Assembly (NCBI GenBank): GCA_036897485.1
Contig: JAYMTF010001441.1
Coordinates: forward strand, 1 to 23,377
Origin: Pelargonium nanum
Lineage: Eukaryota; Streptophyta; Magnoliopsida; Geraniales; Geraniaceae
Direction: 5' to 3'
DNA: 23,377 nucleotides
Both the position numbers and the translations under genes were made by a program. The notes below the pieces were generated by a model. That model was not told the origin of the DNA. It ran no database searches and saw only the letters and a list, made by a program, of their open reading frames with translations. Each line of letters opens with the position of its first letter. The stretch's first letter is position 1. Below, piece by piece: positions 9,901 through 21,600 of the stretch.

Positions 9901-12900
9901 AATGGCTGACCTGTCCTTTCAAGCTCCCCTTCATCCCTTTCATGCAAATCGTTTTTAGACCGGTCAGCCCTTTTGGCATTTCGATATACTTCCTCCCATG
10001 TTAAACGAGGTTGACCCGATCTATCCTTTAACTGACAAATTTAAAATATTTTTCTTAGTATAAAAGACGAACATAAATACAGGAGTAAAAATTATGTATT
10101 TATACTGCCATCCAAATTACCTCTTCTTCCTCTCGTCTCTTCCTGATGTTAGCCATCTCAGTATTCTTGTGTTCCTCCCAAAGGCTATATGAAAATGAGT
10201 CATCTATGGAATCTACAAAATCCAAACTTCCCATATGGGTACGGTTCCACAGATCCTCAACCTTGGTTAAGAAGCTGAAACTTTTCTGGGTTTTGTCAGG
10301 ATGTGTTAAATTTGAAAATTCTTCAAATAAATGCCATTGCCATTCTCCTTTCAAATTGGGTGGGATTTCAGTAACAATTTTAGGATATGCAACTTCTGAT
10401 GGGAGCTTGACAACATGTTCAAGTAGAGAAGCATAACCTTCAACTGTTTCTGAAACCATTAGGTTTTTGGCAATAACTCTTCCAGCTGAAGCAACACTGT
10501 GAGCTAGAGGTGATAATCTTCCTTTTGGGATAATTTCCAATACAATTTGAGTTAGAGTCTTTGTATTCTCCTTCCGGAAAAGATAGCCATTCACTCTGTG
10601 ATTCACCTAAAAGGTATTGCCAATACAGTCAATAGTTTACTTAGTAAAAATACAGGTGCAGCTAATAGAACATGTGAAAATAGAAGGGAAAATGATGAGT
10701 ATTCACAATCAGCTTCAATCACCCTGCTGTGGAACATTTACATAATAACATGCCTCGTTCTATTCTTGATCATAAGATACATATTCTACAACAGCAAGAT
10801 ATCCTGCCACTAAATACTACTTTCTCCCAAGGCAAGTCTCAATGTTTAAAATTTAAATGACTTAATACTTGAGAATCTTAATACACATCTTCTAGTCAAT
10901 CAGTTCATCATAATTACAGTAAGGAACCATGCTCTAAGAGTTGTTTTGAATATGAGCTAAATTACCTCATAAGTATATTACAATTAGCAAGGCTATCAGA
11001 GACTAAAAAACTCAACAACAACAAAAAAAAGACCTAGAATGAGGATCAGAAGATGGACAAGAGGTGAAATAAGAAGGTATAACAAAGCATGCAGCGCTAA
11101 TTAGGAGGAACAATCTGGTTGATCCCAGGACTAACAAGGACAATATGAATAACAGAATAACATACTGATTCAGTGAAATGAGATATAGCACCTAATCTCA
11201 TTTTTAGATAGACCTGAATAGCCAAAAAGGATTCAGGCAACTCAAGGGAAACGCCACTCTCTTCTTGTGTGATTTTCGTTGTTAATACTACTTAGCTCTT
11301 ACGTTATCATAAACACAAGGTAAAATCTGGGCAATGATATGTGAGTAAGGAGAAACAAAACAGCATCTAGAAGCATACATATTTCCTGATCATGGGAAGA
11401 TCTGGGGCTATGACTGGTTTCCCAAAGGACATGGATGTTTTCAAAATGTCAGGAAAAGATTGCTCTTCAAGAAAAGATCCATAAATCACGAGATCAGCCA
11501 TGTTTAGGATACCATCAGCATTTTCATCAAGAAACGCATGATTCACAGCATCTCTTGGATATCTTAAGCTAAGAGTCATTGCCTGTGAAGAAAAAAAGAA
11601 AAAAAAATCCAATAAATAAGAATATAAATTGAGATGAGACAAATTGAACCACCGATCTTGTATATGCAGTATAGAAAAATACCTCGACAGCCACACTATA
11701 GTTACCAGATGAATCCCCACTTAAAATAATGATTTTGAGATGAGAATCAAAATTAATTTCTGGGCTCTCAGCTAAAACGGGTAATAGAGCTTCTAAGATG
11801 AGAGCATGGTCCAGCCACAAATCCCTGTACAAATATTGGCTTCCTACAATTGCGATAATGACATCCTCAAGTCGATAACCCATCTTGACACGGAGATCAT
11901 CCTTGTATGACGTAATTGCAGCATCTGCTTCCCATGCTTCGACAGGAGAACCCGGAATAACAAAATAATTTCCAGCATCAAATGTGGAGTAGATCATCTA
12001 TGGGAAGTACAGAGAAAACAATGTAAGAAATAGAGATGATCTGTGCTGATAGTTTCATTTTAAGTAAAACATTAAGAGAAGCAAGACAGTATCATAAGAA
12101 TGACATTTACTGATATAAACGAGTATTATTAGCTAGTTCCACCTTACTCTTATAAAATTTATGATTGTAATATCTGCAATAGTGCTATATAAGTTTATTG
12201 TAATTGACAAAAAGTATGTCATGCGGAGATGATTAGCAACGAGGAGTGTTGTAACTTATAACTTGAAATACAAAGTGCCTTCCACATGGCATGATATCAA
12301 TAAGAGTTAACTAGAGCCTTGGATACCAGAACTTGTCTAATAAAGATTACCGGCAGAACATAATTTGGGAAGACAACAACAGTAGCTCGGGTAAAGACTT
12401 TTTTCCAATCATTCAAAAGCTCAATCTGCTCATTTGAAGCATACTGTCTTGAACGAATAGCAAGAGTTTTTTCATTAATTGTCCATATAAGAGGTACAGA
12501 CTTGAAAGGTTCCTGCATGAGGCTGTGACAAGTTAAGTCATTCATATTAGTTTCAAAATGGTGATATAGAATGTCAGAGAAAACAAAACTAAGTTTTGAT
12601 AACATTGTAAAGAATTTGATTTAGCATTCAATTAAATAAAAATAAAATGCAACTGTTTTGAAATTATAAGTTTATGTCAGACATCCCGTGAAAATTTTAA
12701 TTGATATAACTTATAAGCAAATATTTACAACAGAATTTCTCACGATCGAAAATATATGAACATAAACCTTACCCAGAAATGACATCCCTGGCTTCAAGAG
12801 AACTCACAAGTATGCCATCGTAGCTGCAAATAACATATATTGAAATTAGACGGACCCGAAGTTCAATTTTCTATGAGCTTAATCATTCATAGTTGCTTTG

Positions 12901-14808
12901 AGAGAAACAATTAACCAGCCACTTTCAATGGCTGTGCTATCAACTCAACATTTATACTACACAAAATTTCAGGGGCATTTCAAATTCATTGTGAACTCTA
13001 ATAATTTGGAAAACTTCGGAGTTAAAACTCATTGAATTACAATAAGAAGAAGATATGAAATAAAAGAAATCATAAACAAAAGGGATCTAGATCGGACTAT
13101 CCCAACACCTTCATGAGGGTCCATGTTAACAATGAGGTGAACCCGATGATCACAAGCACATTGAAACGTAATTAGTTGAATGTTTTCATTTTGTAGTGAA
13201 TTGTTACTTTTAACAGGTATCAAGAGTCTCAAAGTTTCTGTCTTGGAAAACTATAGCATGAAACACGTACTTCAGCCAATCAACAGGGACTTCCATCTTC
13301 TCGCTGGTTTGAATTATGGTGACAGCAACTCCAATCTTTCTCCAGACGTCATGCACAGGACCGTCTTCTAGTGAAAAAACCTGCAAAAACATTTGAAAAT
13401 AGATATGGACATTAATGATGTTAAGATGATGATGATATTTATCCCACTATACATTACTATAAAGGCACCCGGCCATATAATTAATATGGACTCAAAACTA
13501 GTACCTGAGTTAAACAGAATAAAACAATGATTCTTGACATGGATGGAGATTCCCTAGTACCTAAGTTTTTTTTTAAGACCACCCTAGCACCTGAGTTTAT
13601 TAATAGAATGCAATGAAGACCTAACTGAAATTCCTTCAATTCAGGTTCTGTGCATTGACTAAATTCCTTCTTCATCTTCTTTTCTCCAGATCAGTTCAAA
13701 ATTTATGTTTTCATGGTTGATGAGATTTAAATCCAGTTCCTAGGTCTCACTGCTCCTACTTTGTTTCATGATTGTAAAGACATGAAGACATATGATACAG
13801 CTCAAATAGTTATGAGTTGGTTTCACAAGAAGATATGGGATATTCAAAATATGGCTCAATGCATAGTTATACTTATGACTATTTTACATAAATATATCCT
13901 CCTAATAAAAAATGAGATGTGGAGTGAAGATGACTACACAATATTTATATAGACAGCTGAAGTTAGAGCCGATATCCATTTCATGGATTGGCATAGTATA
14001 GATGAGCCCATCATTCTAAAGGTAGCTTCTGAACCGAAATCATACTTAGCAGCAAGAAATGCAAGCAACACTATGATTTGCACCAAACTTTTAAGGTACT
14101 GAAATATAAAAATCAATAAGATTACCTGTAAATCATAACCAATCTCCTGCAAAGCAGTTGCTACAGTAACCATCAACAATTGCTGTGGATCAACTAACAG
14201 ATCGGCAAAAACCTTCAAGTGGAAATGTAAATCAGAAAACAGCAAAACAGAATTCCAGAAACAACAGCTCAAACCACAAGTTAAATACAAAATCTAGTGG
14301 AGAAACATGACAAGCTCATTCACATTACATGCATATCTAGAACAAAATTTCGATACTAAAATAGCAAGAAAACAAAAAGCGCACTGACCAATGCAAGCTG
14401 AGGCTTCCTGTACCCGAACCGGTGTTGCGTCCGAGCGAGAGCCGAAGAAGACCCATTGACCGGTCGCCGCCGAGCAGCAAGGCCTAGCCGGCGGTCAAAT
14501 CTGAAAGCCTCCCTCGACGCCAGCCCCAGAATCCGGTGAGCCGAGTTAGCCTCGGCGTCTCTGAGCGACGACGACCCAGATTTCTCCATCACCAATCCAG
14601 GAAGAAACATCTGGCACAGCACCATGAAGGCGAAGAAGACGGAAATGGTGCAAATCCATTGGATGTAGTCGAGCTTCTGGAAGAGCAAGAACCGCGAGAA
14701 TCTCGATCTGAGCCTCTGCAAGAAGGAGAGCCTCGTGGAGGAAGCGGAGCGATGGAGAAGAAGAAGATGGTCTCTCTTCAATGGCTGCCCGTTTTCCAAA
14801 GAACCCAT
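6924..14808 (-). CDS. Membrane-anchored GT4-type glycosyltransferase, 14 exons (At4g01210/At5g04480 type)
   Basis: Exons: 14808-14389, 14212-14126, 13380-13271, 12823-12773, 12522-12351, 11997-11683, 11582-11379, 10606-10121, 10031-9822, 9435-9247, 8498-8335, 8202-8050, 7944-7866, 7385-6924. Every intron is GT-AG, phases agree, and the sum is 3102 nt (1033 residues plus stop), near the roughly 1050 of the Arabidopsis homologue. Residues 48-70 form a signal anchor after a basic N-terminus, suggesting a type II Golgi protein. Residues 136-480 carry the glycosyltransferase fold: FGYRKPQLAL, then VFPNYVLP, FVIPGSPVEAW, VGSQYLYRDL, and the C-terminal nucleotide-sugar site ADLVIYGSFLEEQSFPDI with GKPVIAPDLPMIRKY. 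E424/E425 match the first Glu of the GT4 EX7E motif; the second is K433. Residues 500-1033 are a plant-specific extension with a Lys/Arg/Gln-rich run (972-1008). Donor, acceptor and product are unknown to me. TAA directly precedes the ATG, fixing the start. Confidence 0.93.
9033..9208. repeat. Imperfect tandem duplication in intron 10, period about 90 bp
   Basis: A unit starting at an acgca-type phrase followed by attggcaact recurs 90 bp later (attggca at 9044 and 9134). Matching phrases follow in both copies (aagtgg-cctaa, cagt-ttcaca-aacttaagt, aatcaaa/aattaaa). The copies have diverged, so the duplication is not recent. It lies wholly inside intron 10 (8499-9246) of the glycosyltransferase gene. 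Confidence 0.7.
10607..11378 (-). other. Intron 7 of the glycosyltransferase gene
   Basis: This 772-bp intron separates the exon ending DLPMIRKY from the exon starting VNHRVNGYLF. It contains short A-runs and no recognisable gene or element. Its GTATGC donor and TTTTAG acceptor are both plausible, and the junction reconstitutes RKYVNHRVNGYLF, a conserved phrase of the family. Confidence 0.7.
13381..14125 (-). other. Intron 2 of the glycosyltransferase gene, with a thrice-repeated 14-mer
   Basis: The intron is 745 bp. The phrase ctagtacctgagtt occurs at 13498-13511 and, with one change each, at 13554-13567 and 13584-13597. The spacing is uneven (56 and 30 bp). No gene is visible. The arrangement suggests a small old repeat rather than a functional site. 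Confidence 0.65.
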
Positions 14809-14862
14809 TTACAGTCCCATCAATTTACACTGATTTAAACAACACCACCCACCCAGAACCAT
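14809..14862 (-). promoter_or_regulatory. In-frame uORF abutting the glycosyltransferase start codon
   Basis: On the minus strand ATG at 14862-14860 opens a 17-codon reading frame (MVLGGWCCLNQCKLMGL) that ends in TAA at 14811-14809. This stop touches the main ATG at 14808. A second in-frame ATG at 14820-14818 gives a three-codon version (MGL). Such an arrangement usually lowers translation of the main frame, or makes it depend on leaky scanning or reinitiation. Whether the transcript starts upstream of 14862 is not known from sequence alone. Confidence 0.6.
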
Positions 14863-15307
14863 AGATCAATCAATAAACAAGCAAATGGGTTTGTTGAGAT
14901 ACAGAAATCTAGCTAGATAGTCCGATTGAAACCGAGCAACACAGCATAGATTTCACTGGATGCTTGTGAGGTCAGTAAAAGATGGAGAGAGAAAGAGTGT
15001 ATTATTGGGTGATTTTTGGGCGCACGCAGGGAGTGATGACGCGTACACGGTCGGTCGGTCGGTCAGGTCATGGACGGTCAACCCAAGTCCAGACTGCGGA
15101 GATAGCTGCAACGCTAGATACGGCGAAAACAGGGCCTTTTCTGGTTTTCGAATTGAAACAAACCAGATAATGTGTAGCTGATTTTCACTTAACGATTTGG
15201 GACTGTGAATCTTTCTTGTCCTAAAAGAGCTGAACCTTCTTCTTATCCTTTTTATCATCCAGAGAAAAAAAAAAAAAAACTTAATAATAATAATAATAAT
15301 TCACGTG
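14863..15307 (-). promoter_or_regulatory. Probable leader and promoter of the GT4-type gene
   Basis: This stretch has a higher GC content than the surrounding intergenic DNA. Reading away from the gene, it contains a (GGTC)4 repeat (15049-15064), an A15 run (15265-15279) followed by (TAA)6 (15282-15300), and a CACGTG hexamer (15302-15307). No convincing TATA box was fixed. Open frames here on the plus strand look like chance in a GC-richer region. Confidence 0.4.
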
Positions 15308-15759
15308 TAAAAAGTAATTTCAAGCATTTATGGGAGATTTGAAAGGCAAATATAAGTAACTATGATTCTATGAATATAGGAAACATAAATCTTTTAATTA
15401 ATTATCTTAGGTAAGATACATTTTCAATCGCTTCTAATGGGTCGTTTTAATTTATTTATTTATCAAAATAACTTATTTACTATGTAACCTACAAGGCATT
15501 GTCTAAAAAAACTACACTAGCACACTCCCAATTGACGCTAGTATTGCTAAAATATGTGCATGGTGATTGGTGAACACTTTCTTTATTTTTTTTTTTATGA
15601 ATCTCTGTACCAATGTTTGTTTATACATGAAAGTGTTACTCCAATTTGTTGAGTGCACAAGTAGGACAACGACTTATGTTAAGCTCCTGGCATGTATTAA
15701 CATTTTTTGGAGGTGTTGAACTTGGAAAGAAACGATTTGAAACAATTTATGGACAATTG
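15308..15759. other. Intergenic DNA, nothing recognised
   Basis: This AT-rich stretch has T-runs (for example 15586-15596) and no credible open frame, repeat end or RNA gene. It lies between the GT4-type promoter and the gypsy relic. Confidence 0.5.
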
Positions 15760-16330
15760 AAGAAAGAAAAGTTCAAGATGTAGAGATCTTCAACGGCTGT
15801 TCAGAAGGTCAGAGAGTTGGATTGTTAGAACCGCTAAAATTGAAAAAAAGTTTGAAGAAAGCTCAATCACAAATGAACCCAGAAGTCAAACAGTGTTTTG
15901 AAAGATAAACAACCCTATAGGCAAACTAAAGTGGCTTTGCGCAAGGAGCATGAAGCTCCCAGCCAAGTATTATGGTCTATTTCAGATTTTGGATAAAATA
16001 GGTACAATATTGTATAAGTTGAAGTTATATGAATGTCAAAAGGTCATTGGTGAAGAAGAAGTTTGGCAACCACCATAGTTTGGTCACTTCTCTACCTCAC
16101 GTTACACATGATGTCCATCTCAAAATAGATTATTTGTCAATCTTAGTTCGGAAACTCATGCATGAAGCGAAACAATGCGACAATTACTCAGGTCTTGGTG
16201 TAATGGTTCAACTCAGTACTAGAGGACGCGACATGGGAGGAGTGATCAAGCTTTCCATAGCCAATTTCCGTACTTTAATCTTTGAGGACTATGATCTCAA
16301 GACGAGGAAGGCATTGTTGTGATACTAATC
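15760..16330 (+). mobile_element. Ty3/gypsy chromovirus relic (3' part of pol)
   Basis: The plus strand preserves phrases in the order expected for the end of a chromovirus polyprotein. First come the post-integrase words LKKAQSQMN and QPYRQT, then KLPAKYYGLFQILDKIGT and a LVKKKFGNHHSLVTSLPHVT segment, and finally a chromodomain-like end (FRTLIFEDYDLKTRKALL). Only the far 3' end of the coding region remains; protease, reverse transcriptase and RNase H were not found. The element is clearly broken and truncated. Its decay suggests it is old, although no paired LTRs are available for dating. Confidence 0.7.
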
Positions 16331-16740
16331 AAATACTCCAACAGTCATATTGCCTAAGGTTGAAGGTTGAAGTTGGGACGTGGTTTAGTACTCAATGAAG
16401 ATTTAATGAAATATGGCGTTTTATAGCTCATGGATTTACGAGCATGTGTTGTAAACGTCGTCGTTTAATTGCTCTACTTAGCAAGCAAGAATGGTTAGTT
16501 AGTTAGTTGTTTGCTAATTTTGTTACAACAAGTGGTTGAGAGAATATACGTATAAACAACAACTCATTTTGGAGCATCGATAGAACAACAAGAAGTGATC
16601 ATATTGATCTTAGGCTATGTGCTCGTTTGATCACATAGATGTGTGAGTGTGTGTTCTTGATGGGCTATTATGAATCTGGCAATTAGAGTTGCCGCATATT
16701 TTTTATGTATTGGTGATTTTTGTAAGTTTGTTAAGAAAGT
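16331..16740 (+). mobile_element. Possible 3' LTR remnant of the gypsy relic
   Basis: The sequence directly after the chromodomain-like end has LTR-like character: a (GTTA)n stretch (about 16494-16509), a run resembling a short-transcript leader (gagagaatatacgtataaac), and no coding potential. This is the place where an LTR would be expected. The boundaries are uncertain, as no second LTR, target duplication or clear terminal TG...CA pair was fixed. Confidence 0.35.
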
Positions 16741-18400
16741 TTGTACTACGTATAAAAAAAGCAATGGGTAAACTACATTAATTTCATCCAAATGTCACAT
16801 GCATAAACTCTTGTCACATCTAAACTATTGAACAAATATATTGGTTATAAATTTCAAGCACAAGAAAGGGGTGTTTTGGGAAAATATATAGCATTTGTGT
16901 GAGTAGTATATAGAAGTTAGGTTGAAAAAGTATAAAAGAAGAAAGGAGAAAGTGAATGTATTAATAAAAATGGGAGGAGTGGTTAAGTGATGTAATTGGG
17001 TTTTAATATATGCCTTCATCAAGCAGTCAGTGTGTATGGTGATGTCATTTCAACCTTCTATTATTCATTTTTCTCCTTTAATTTGTATGGATCAAAATTT
17101 ATTCTACCTTATAGTATAGTTAAATGACAAGATAACTATCAATGTGTTTTTTTTTTAATTTATAATATTTGGTTTAGGCTAAGCCATTAATGAGATGGTG
17201 ACACCTCATTAAAATTTCAGAATCCGGACGGATCGCTACGCTCCCACAAATTCACTTGGGTGTGTATGAGAGAACTTTAATGTGTTGGCATCATCCTATT
17301 GGTTTGACTTAGTTCCTTATTCTCTTATTTAATACTTTGTTATACTATATACCGTAAATATTTCCTCCAAATCCCTAAACGTCAATTTTTAAATTTAATT
17401 GGAAGAAAATTTTAGTTTTGTTTATCAAAAATAAAAATTGAGATTAGCTTTAGGTGTCAATTTGCAGAAGAAAAAAAAAAACTTTTTCACCATGGGTTAT
17501 GCAATGATAAATGAAAATACAGTTGTGCCGGCAATTTTGGTGGGGAGGTGTAAGATATTTTCAATCAACACCATTTGAATTATATATTTTTATTTTTTTT
17601 TGCAATTGAGGAGTAAAAATTTGTGAATTTTTTTAAGTATAAAAAATTAATAATTTATCATTTCAAATCGGATGATAAACAAAAATGATATAAATTTAAG
17701 AATTTAAAGATCAATTTTACTCATACAAACTTGACAAAGAGACTGAAAATTTAACTAAGTCGTTAGCCACTAGGTTCCAAGACTATCACACAAACAAAAA
17801 AATTGACACTATATATCAAATCAGTCACAATGACTAAAACATCCTAAATAATTCAACCGAAAGCGCTTACACCCTCATCGTCATCCATAATAATCAATTT
17901 AAAGGAAGTGAATTCTTCCCCATCTAACTGAATAATCAAGTTAGAGACATTGAAATTTCCCCAACATGAAAAGTACGAACAACTGACAACAACTGCAACT
18001 AGAGCTTAAGACGACCACGTGAAATGCTTCATCAATCGCCCCTCGCCACCAATGGGTCTTTCATATGACTCGACAACAAACTCGAAAACTAACCCGAACT
18101 CCAACCAAATCACCACCTTTCAAGCCACATTTTCCTTCTTCATAATCGTCTCTTGTTGTCCAGTACACAAACCAAAAAAAAAATCAATCGTATATTTATA
18201 CTGTTGTCGCTATGCAAACGTTAACACCATCTTAACTTGCTATCAAACCAATCCTAATATTCTTTACTGACAAATTAAAAGAATGTAATATTTGCGATTT
18301 CAAAATAGTCCCTATATTTTTTCTAGAATTAAAACTAAAAATTGTTAAACAAACACTACCATTATATTCCTTATATTCGTGTGTTATGATAGTAGCCGTC
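16741..18400. other. Intergenic DNA upstream of the xylosyltransferase gene
   Basis: This is AT-rich DNA with no convincing gene. A CACGTG hexamer lies at 18016-18021, about 610 bp upstream of the start codon. Near 18330-18360 the phrase aacaaacactacc resembles one end of a MITE of the type seen at 6282-6580, but no matching left end was found. Short open frames here are compositional noise. Confidence 0.5.
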
Positions 18401-18629
18401 GGATCTGCTCTCAAAGTCGAACATCAGTAGTCTGATCGAGAATCTCCTTCTCTTCTCCACTGTACAGTCCCTGCATTCGTACTGTTACAGATCCGATCCT
18501 ATGCTCTGATAGACTCACCAAAATTTCCGACTTCAAAAATCTCTATTCTACTTCCAATTCAAATCTCCATTTTCTATTCGCTTCACTTCACAACCATTTG
18601 TCTTCAATTTCCTGCGAGGTTCTGGAACA
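18401..18629 (+). promoter_or_regulatory. Pyrimidine-rich leader of the xylosyltransferase gene
   Basis: The stretch is rich in C and T (ctccttctcttctccac and similar), as plant 5' UTRs often are, and it runs into the ATG at 18630 (context ggaacaATGtcg). The only upstream ATG seen in it is at 18501, a minimal ATG-CTC-TGA uORF. The transcription start and TATA box could not be placed firmly. Confidence 0.45.
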
Positions 18630-21600
18630 ATGTCGTCGTTTCTGCACCAGAGACCCATCCAGAACTTGTTCTCCAATTCATACCCAATTTCACCTCACTC
18701 CTCCTCCAATTCCCAAAGATCCATTTCGATTTTCAGTCGAACAAGCCTCTTGATATTGCTGTCTCTCATGGCCGTTCTAGGCGTGCTCTCTCCTTTCACC
18801 GGCTTGACGGACGGAATGTTGTCGGCGTCCAGGCCCTCCCTCTCCAAATGGCGCGACTACACGCTGGAACAAGCGGCGTCGTTCGTGGCCAAGAACGGGA
18901 CCGTGATCGTTTGTGCCGTGAGCCAGCCTTACTTGCCGTTTCTCAACAATTGGTTGATCAGCATTGCGCGGCAACATCATCAGGACAAGGTATTGGTTAT
19001 TGCTGAGGACTATGCGACTCTCTATAAGGTGAATCAAAGGTGGCCTGGGCACGCCGTGCTCGTTCCGCCCGCTCCAGATGCTCAAACTGCCCATAAGTTT
19101 GGTTCTCAGGTATGGATGATGTTTTTTTTGTTGTTTCTTTTTGGTGGTGAATTGTGTATGTTATTGTTTTGATTCATGAAAGATGGAACAATTTAACTTG
19201 TTATAGAAAGTTTCTGCATAATTCTGGCCAAGTTTTGATTCCAAACTGGATTTTAGTTGTTACAGTGAACTGATTAACTAAAATTGATTTTACCAACTGT
19301 GGAAGACCTGATCCAAGCCATCATAATGTCATCTCCAAGACCATAGTTGGTCCAGTAGATACTTGTAGATATTTACCAGTTTTCAAGTTTGTTTAAAGTA
19401 ATGAGGTAAGGAATAGTATCGAATGAAGAATTATTAGATGATCATTGCTGGCAATCACTTGACATCAGTTCTGATGAAGAACATTAAGATGGCATTTCTA
19501 GGATTCGTAGTGATGTTTTATCGAGGACATTATTTCCTAAATGTCAGCTATTAGGTTGTTTAGTTTGCATCTTAGTTTTATTGCTTTCTTGAACACACCA
19601 GTGATATTTATGATAGAACACTATGTGATCGTGGTAATTGATTTCTGTGTTTTTTCTTGTTATAAACTTGGTTGGGTTTCTGTACACAGGGTTTTTTCAA
19701 TTTTACATCTCGAAGGCCTCGGCACCTGCTGAATATTTTGGAGCAGGGCTATAATGTTATGTACAATGATGTTGATATGGTCTGGCTGGCAGATACATTT
19801 CCCTATATGATTGGAAACCATGACGTGTACTTCACTGATGACATGACTGCAGTACGTACATCTATTTTATATGTGATGTTTTATTTATAGGAAATGGAGC
19901 AGACAGCTCTAAATGTTTGCTGAACATGTGATGTTAAATCATATTGAAGATGCTGGAATTTCCCCCTTCTCCATTTTGTAATGATAATGGTGCTCTCCTT
20001 TTTACATTTCATGCTTCAAATGTTTTGGAATAGTGCCAAAATCTGCTCCTTAGATTAACTAGTGCCATAAAATTTGATTATATCATTACTTGGGATTATT
20101 AAATTTCAATAATATTAAACCTGAAAAGCACCCAATTCCTACCAATGTGGATGCTCCATTGAACTGTTGACGATCTTGCTATTTGCTATGCTCTTCACTA
20201 CCTAGTACTTATTCAGCTATAGCCTGTTGGTTTTAACATGACACCACAACTTTCTTTTCAGCTGTTTGCTGGGTTCTATCACACAATTATTCTGAATAAT
20301 CATTAGTCTGATTTATTTACACCTGCTAAGATCAACCCAAAGGACATGCCTGTTTCATTCATTGTTCTTGTTGGTTATAGTAAAGTCTAGTGCTGTTTTG
20401 GTTATTAGATTTATCATCCTTTTCCTCTTTGGGCAACCAGGTGAAACCTCTGAACCACTCTCATGATTTGCCACCTCCAGGAAAAAAAGGGCGGCCATAT
20501 ATATGCAGCTGCATGATTTATCTACGTCCCACCGCGGGAGCAAAACTTGTTATGAAGAAGTGGATAGAGGAGCTTCAGGAGCAGCCATGGTCCAGAGCAA
20601 AGAAAGCAAATGATCAGCCTGGTTTTAACTGGGCATTGATGAAAACTGCTGGACAGGTATGTTCTCAGTTCTCACCTTCAGTGCATTCTTATAATTGCTT
20701 TTTTTGGTGTATTTTGTATCCTAGAACATACCCATTAACTTTATTTCGAAGAAGTTTAATAATGTTGAATTTGTTGTGGAAAGCACAAATATAGAAGGTC
20801 TACCTGTTCTATATGATAACCATACTGGTTGAATTGAGTTCATATCGTGATTTGTTATTGGTATTTTGTGAATCATGAATCATATGGTTCATGAAGTTAT
20901 TTTTTATTTATAAAAATGAGTTTGAAGTATAAATACAAAGATATTTGTCATGGCTTTGCATTCTATATGCTAACCTTTTTAGTATAATGTAAATACCTGA
21001 GACCTTTGTGAAAATTTTGAGAAGCAAGAAGCTTAGAAGGCAATGGCACTGGAGATAGATTGCTTTGTTTGCTTTAGGTAGCGGTATTGCGTGTGACTTA
21101 AGATATTCTTATAGAATTGCAGATAAAAAAATTAAAATATCTAGACTTCGCAGTAATAGAAGTATAGAACTCTTAAGTACATAGAGTGCCTTAAGTACAT
21201 TGTTAGGAATTGAAACAGAGGACAAAGTAGAAAGTTATGACATGGATGATGATTACGAGTGGTGCACTTAGCTTTGCATATGGCAATGAAAACTAGTCAT
21301 GTAGAGGTAAGACCTCCGTACCTGCAGACTGTAGAGCAGAAGGTGAGTGTGCTAGAACATCTGAGACTTCTTCTGGAGGAATAGTAGCATTGGTCGAAGG
21401 TTCTAGCGGGTCGTGAATGGTATTTGAAGTGGAACAACTAAAGGTATGAGAGGTGGGGAAGCATGGAAGGACTAATAGGAGGAATCCAAGATAGAAGGTA
21501 GCGAAAGGACTTCAGAAATAGATCGAGAAGTTAAGGAGTGGAGAAGGAAAGAATTAAAAAAATAGGCGACATCTGCAAAAAATATCACTTATGAAGATGA

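Noticed and set aside
14536-14838. A 100-codon plus-strand open frame across the first exon of the GT4-type gene
   Set aside because: It is the opposite-strand shadow of a GC-rich coding exon; its composition (Arg/Glu/Gly-rich) follows from that, and no splice or family evidence supports it.
14953-15258. Overlapping open frames of 60-100 codons on both strands upstream of the GT4-type gene
   Set aside because: They lie in the GC-richer leader/promoter region, overlap each other in several frames, include the (GGTC)4 repeat, and resemble no family.
490-18021. A shared G-box code across the gene promoters (CACGTG at 490, 5364, 15302, 18016)
   Set aside because: Four copies of a 6-mer in 23 kb is not clearly above the rough chance level of about two for this base composition, and one copy is not near any gene start.
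18330-18360. A second MITE with its right end near 18358
   Set aside because: The phrase aacaaacactacc resembles a TIR, but no matching left end was found within the intergenic region.
14809-18629. A coordinated two-gene module with a shared bidirectional promoter
   Set aside because: The start codons are 3.8 kb apart with retrotransposon debris between them, which is too far for a typical shared promoter.
18777-19094. A 105-codon minus-strand open frame inside exon 1 of the xylosyltransferase gene
   Set aside because: Antisense shadow of the coding exon; the sense frame is a strong family match with consistent splice sites.
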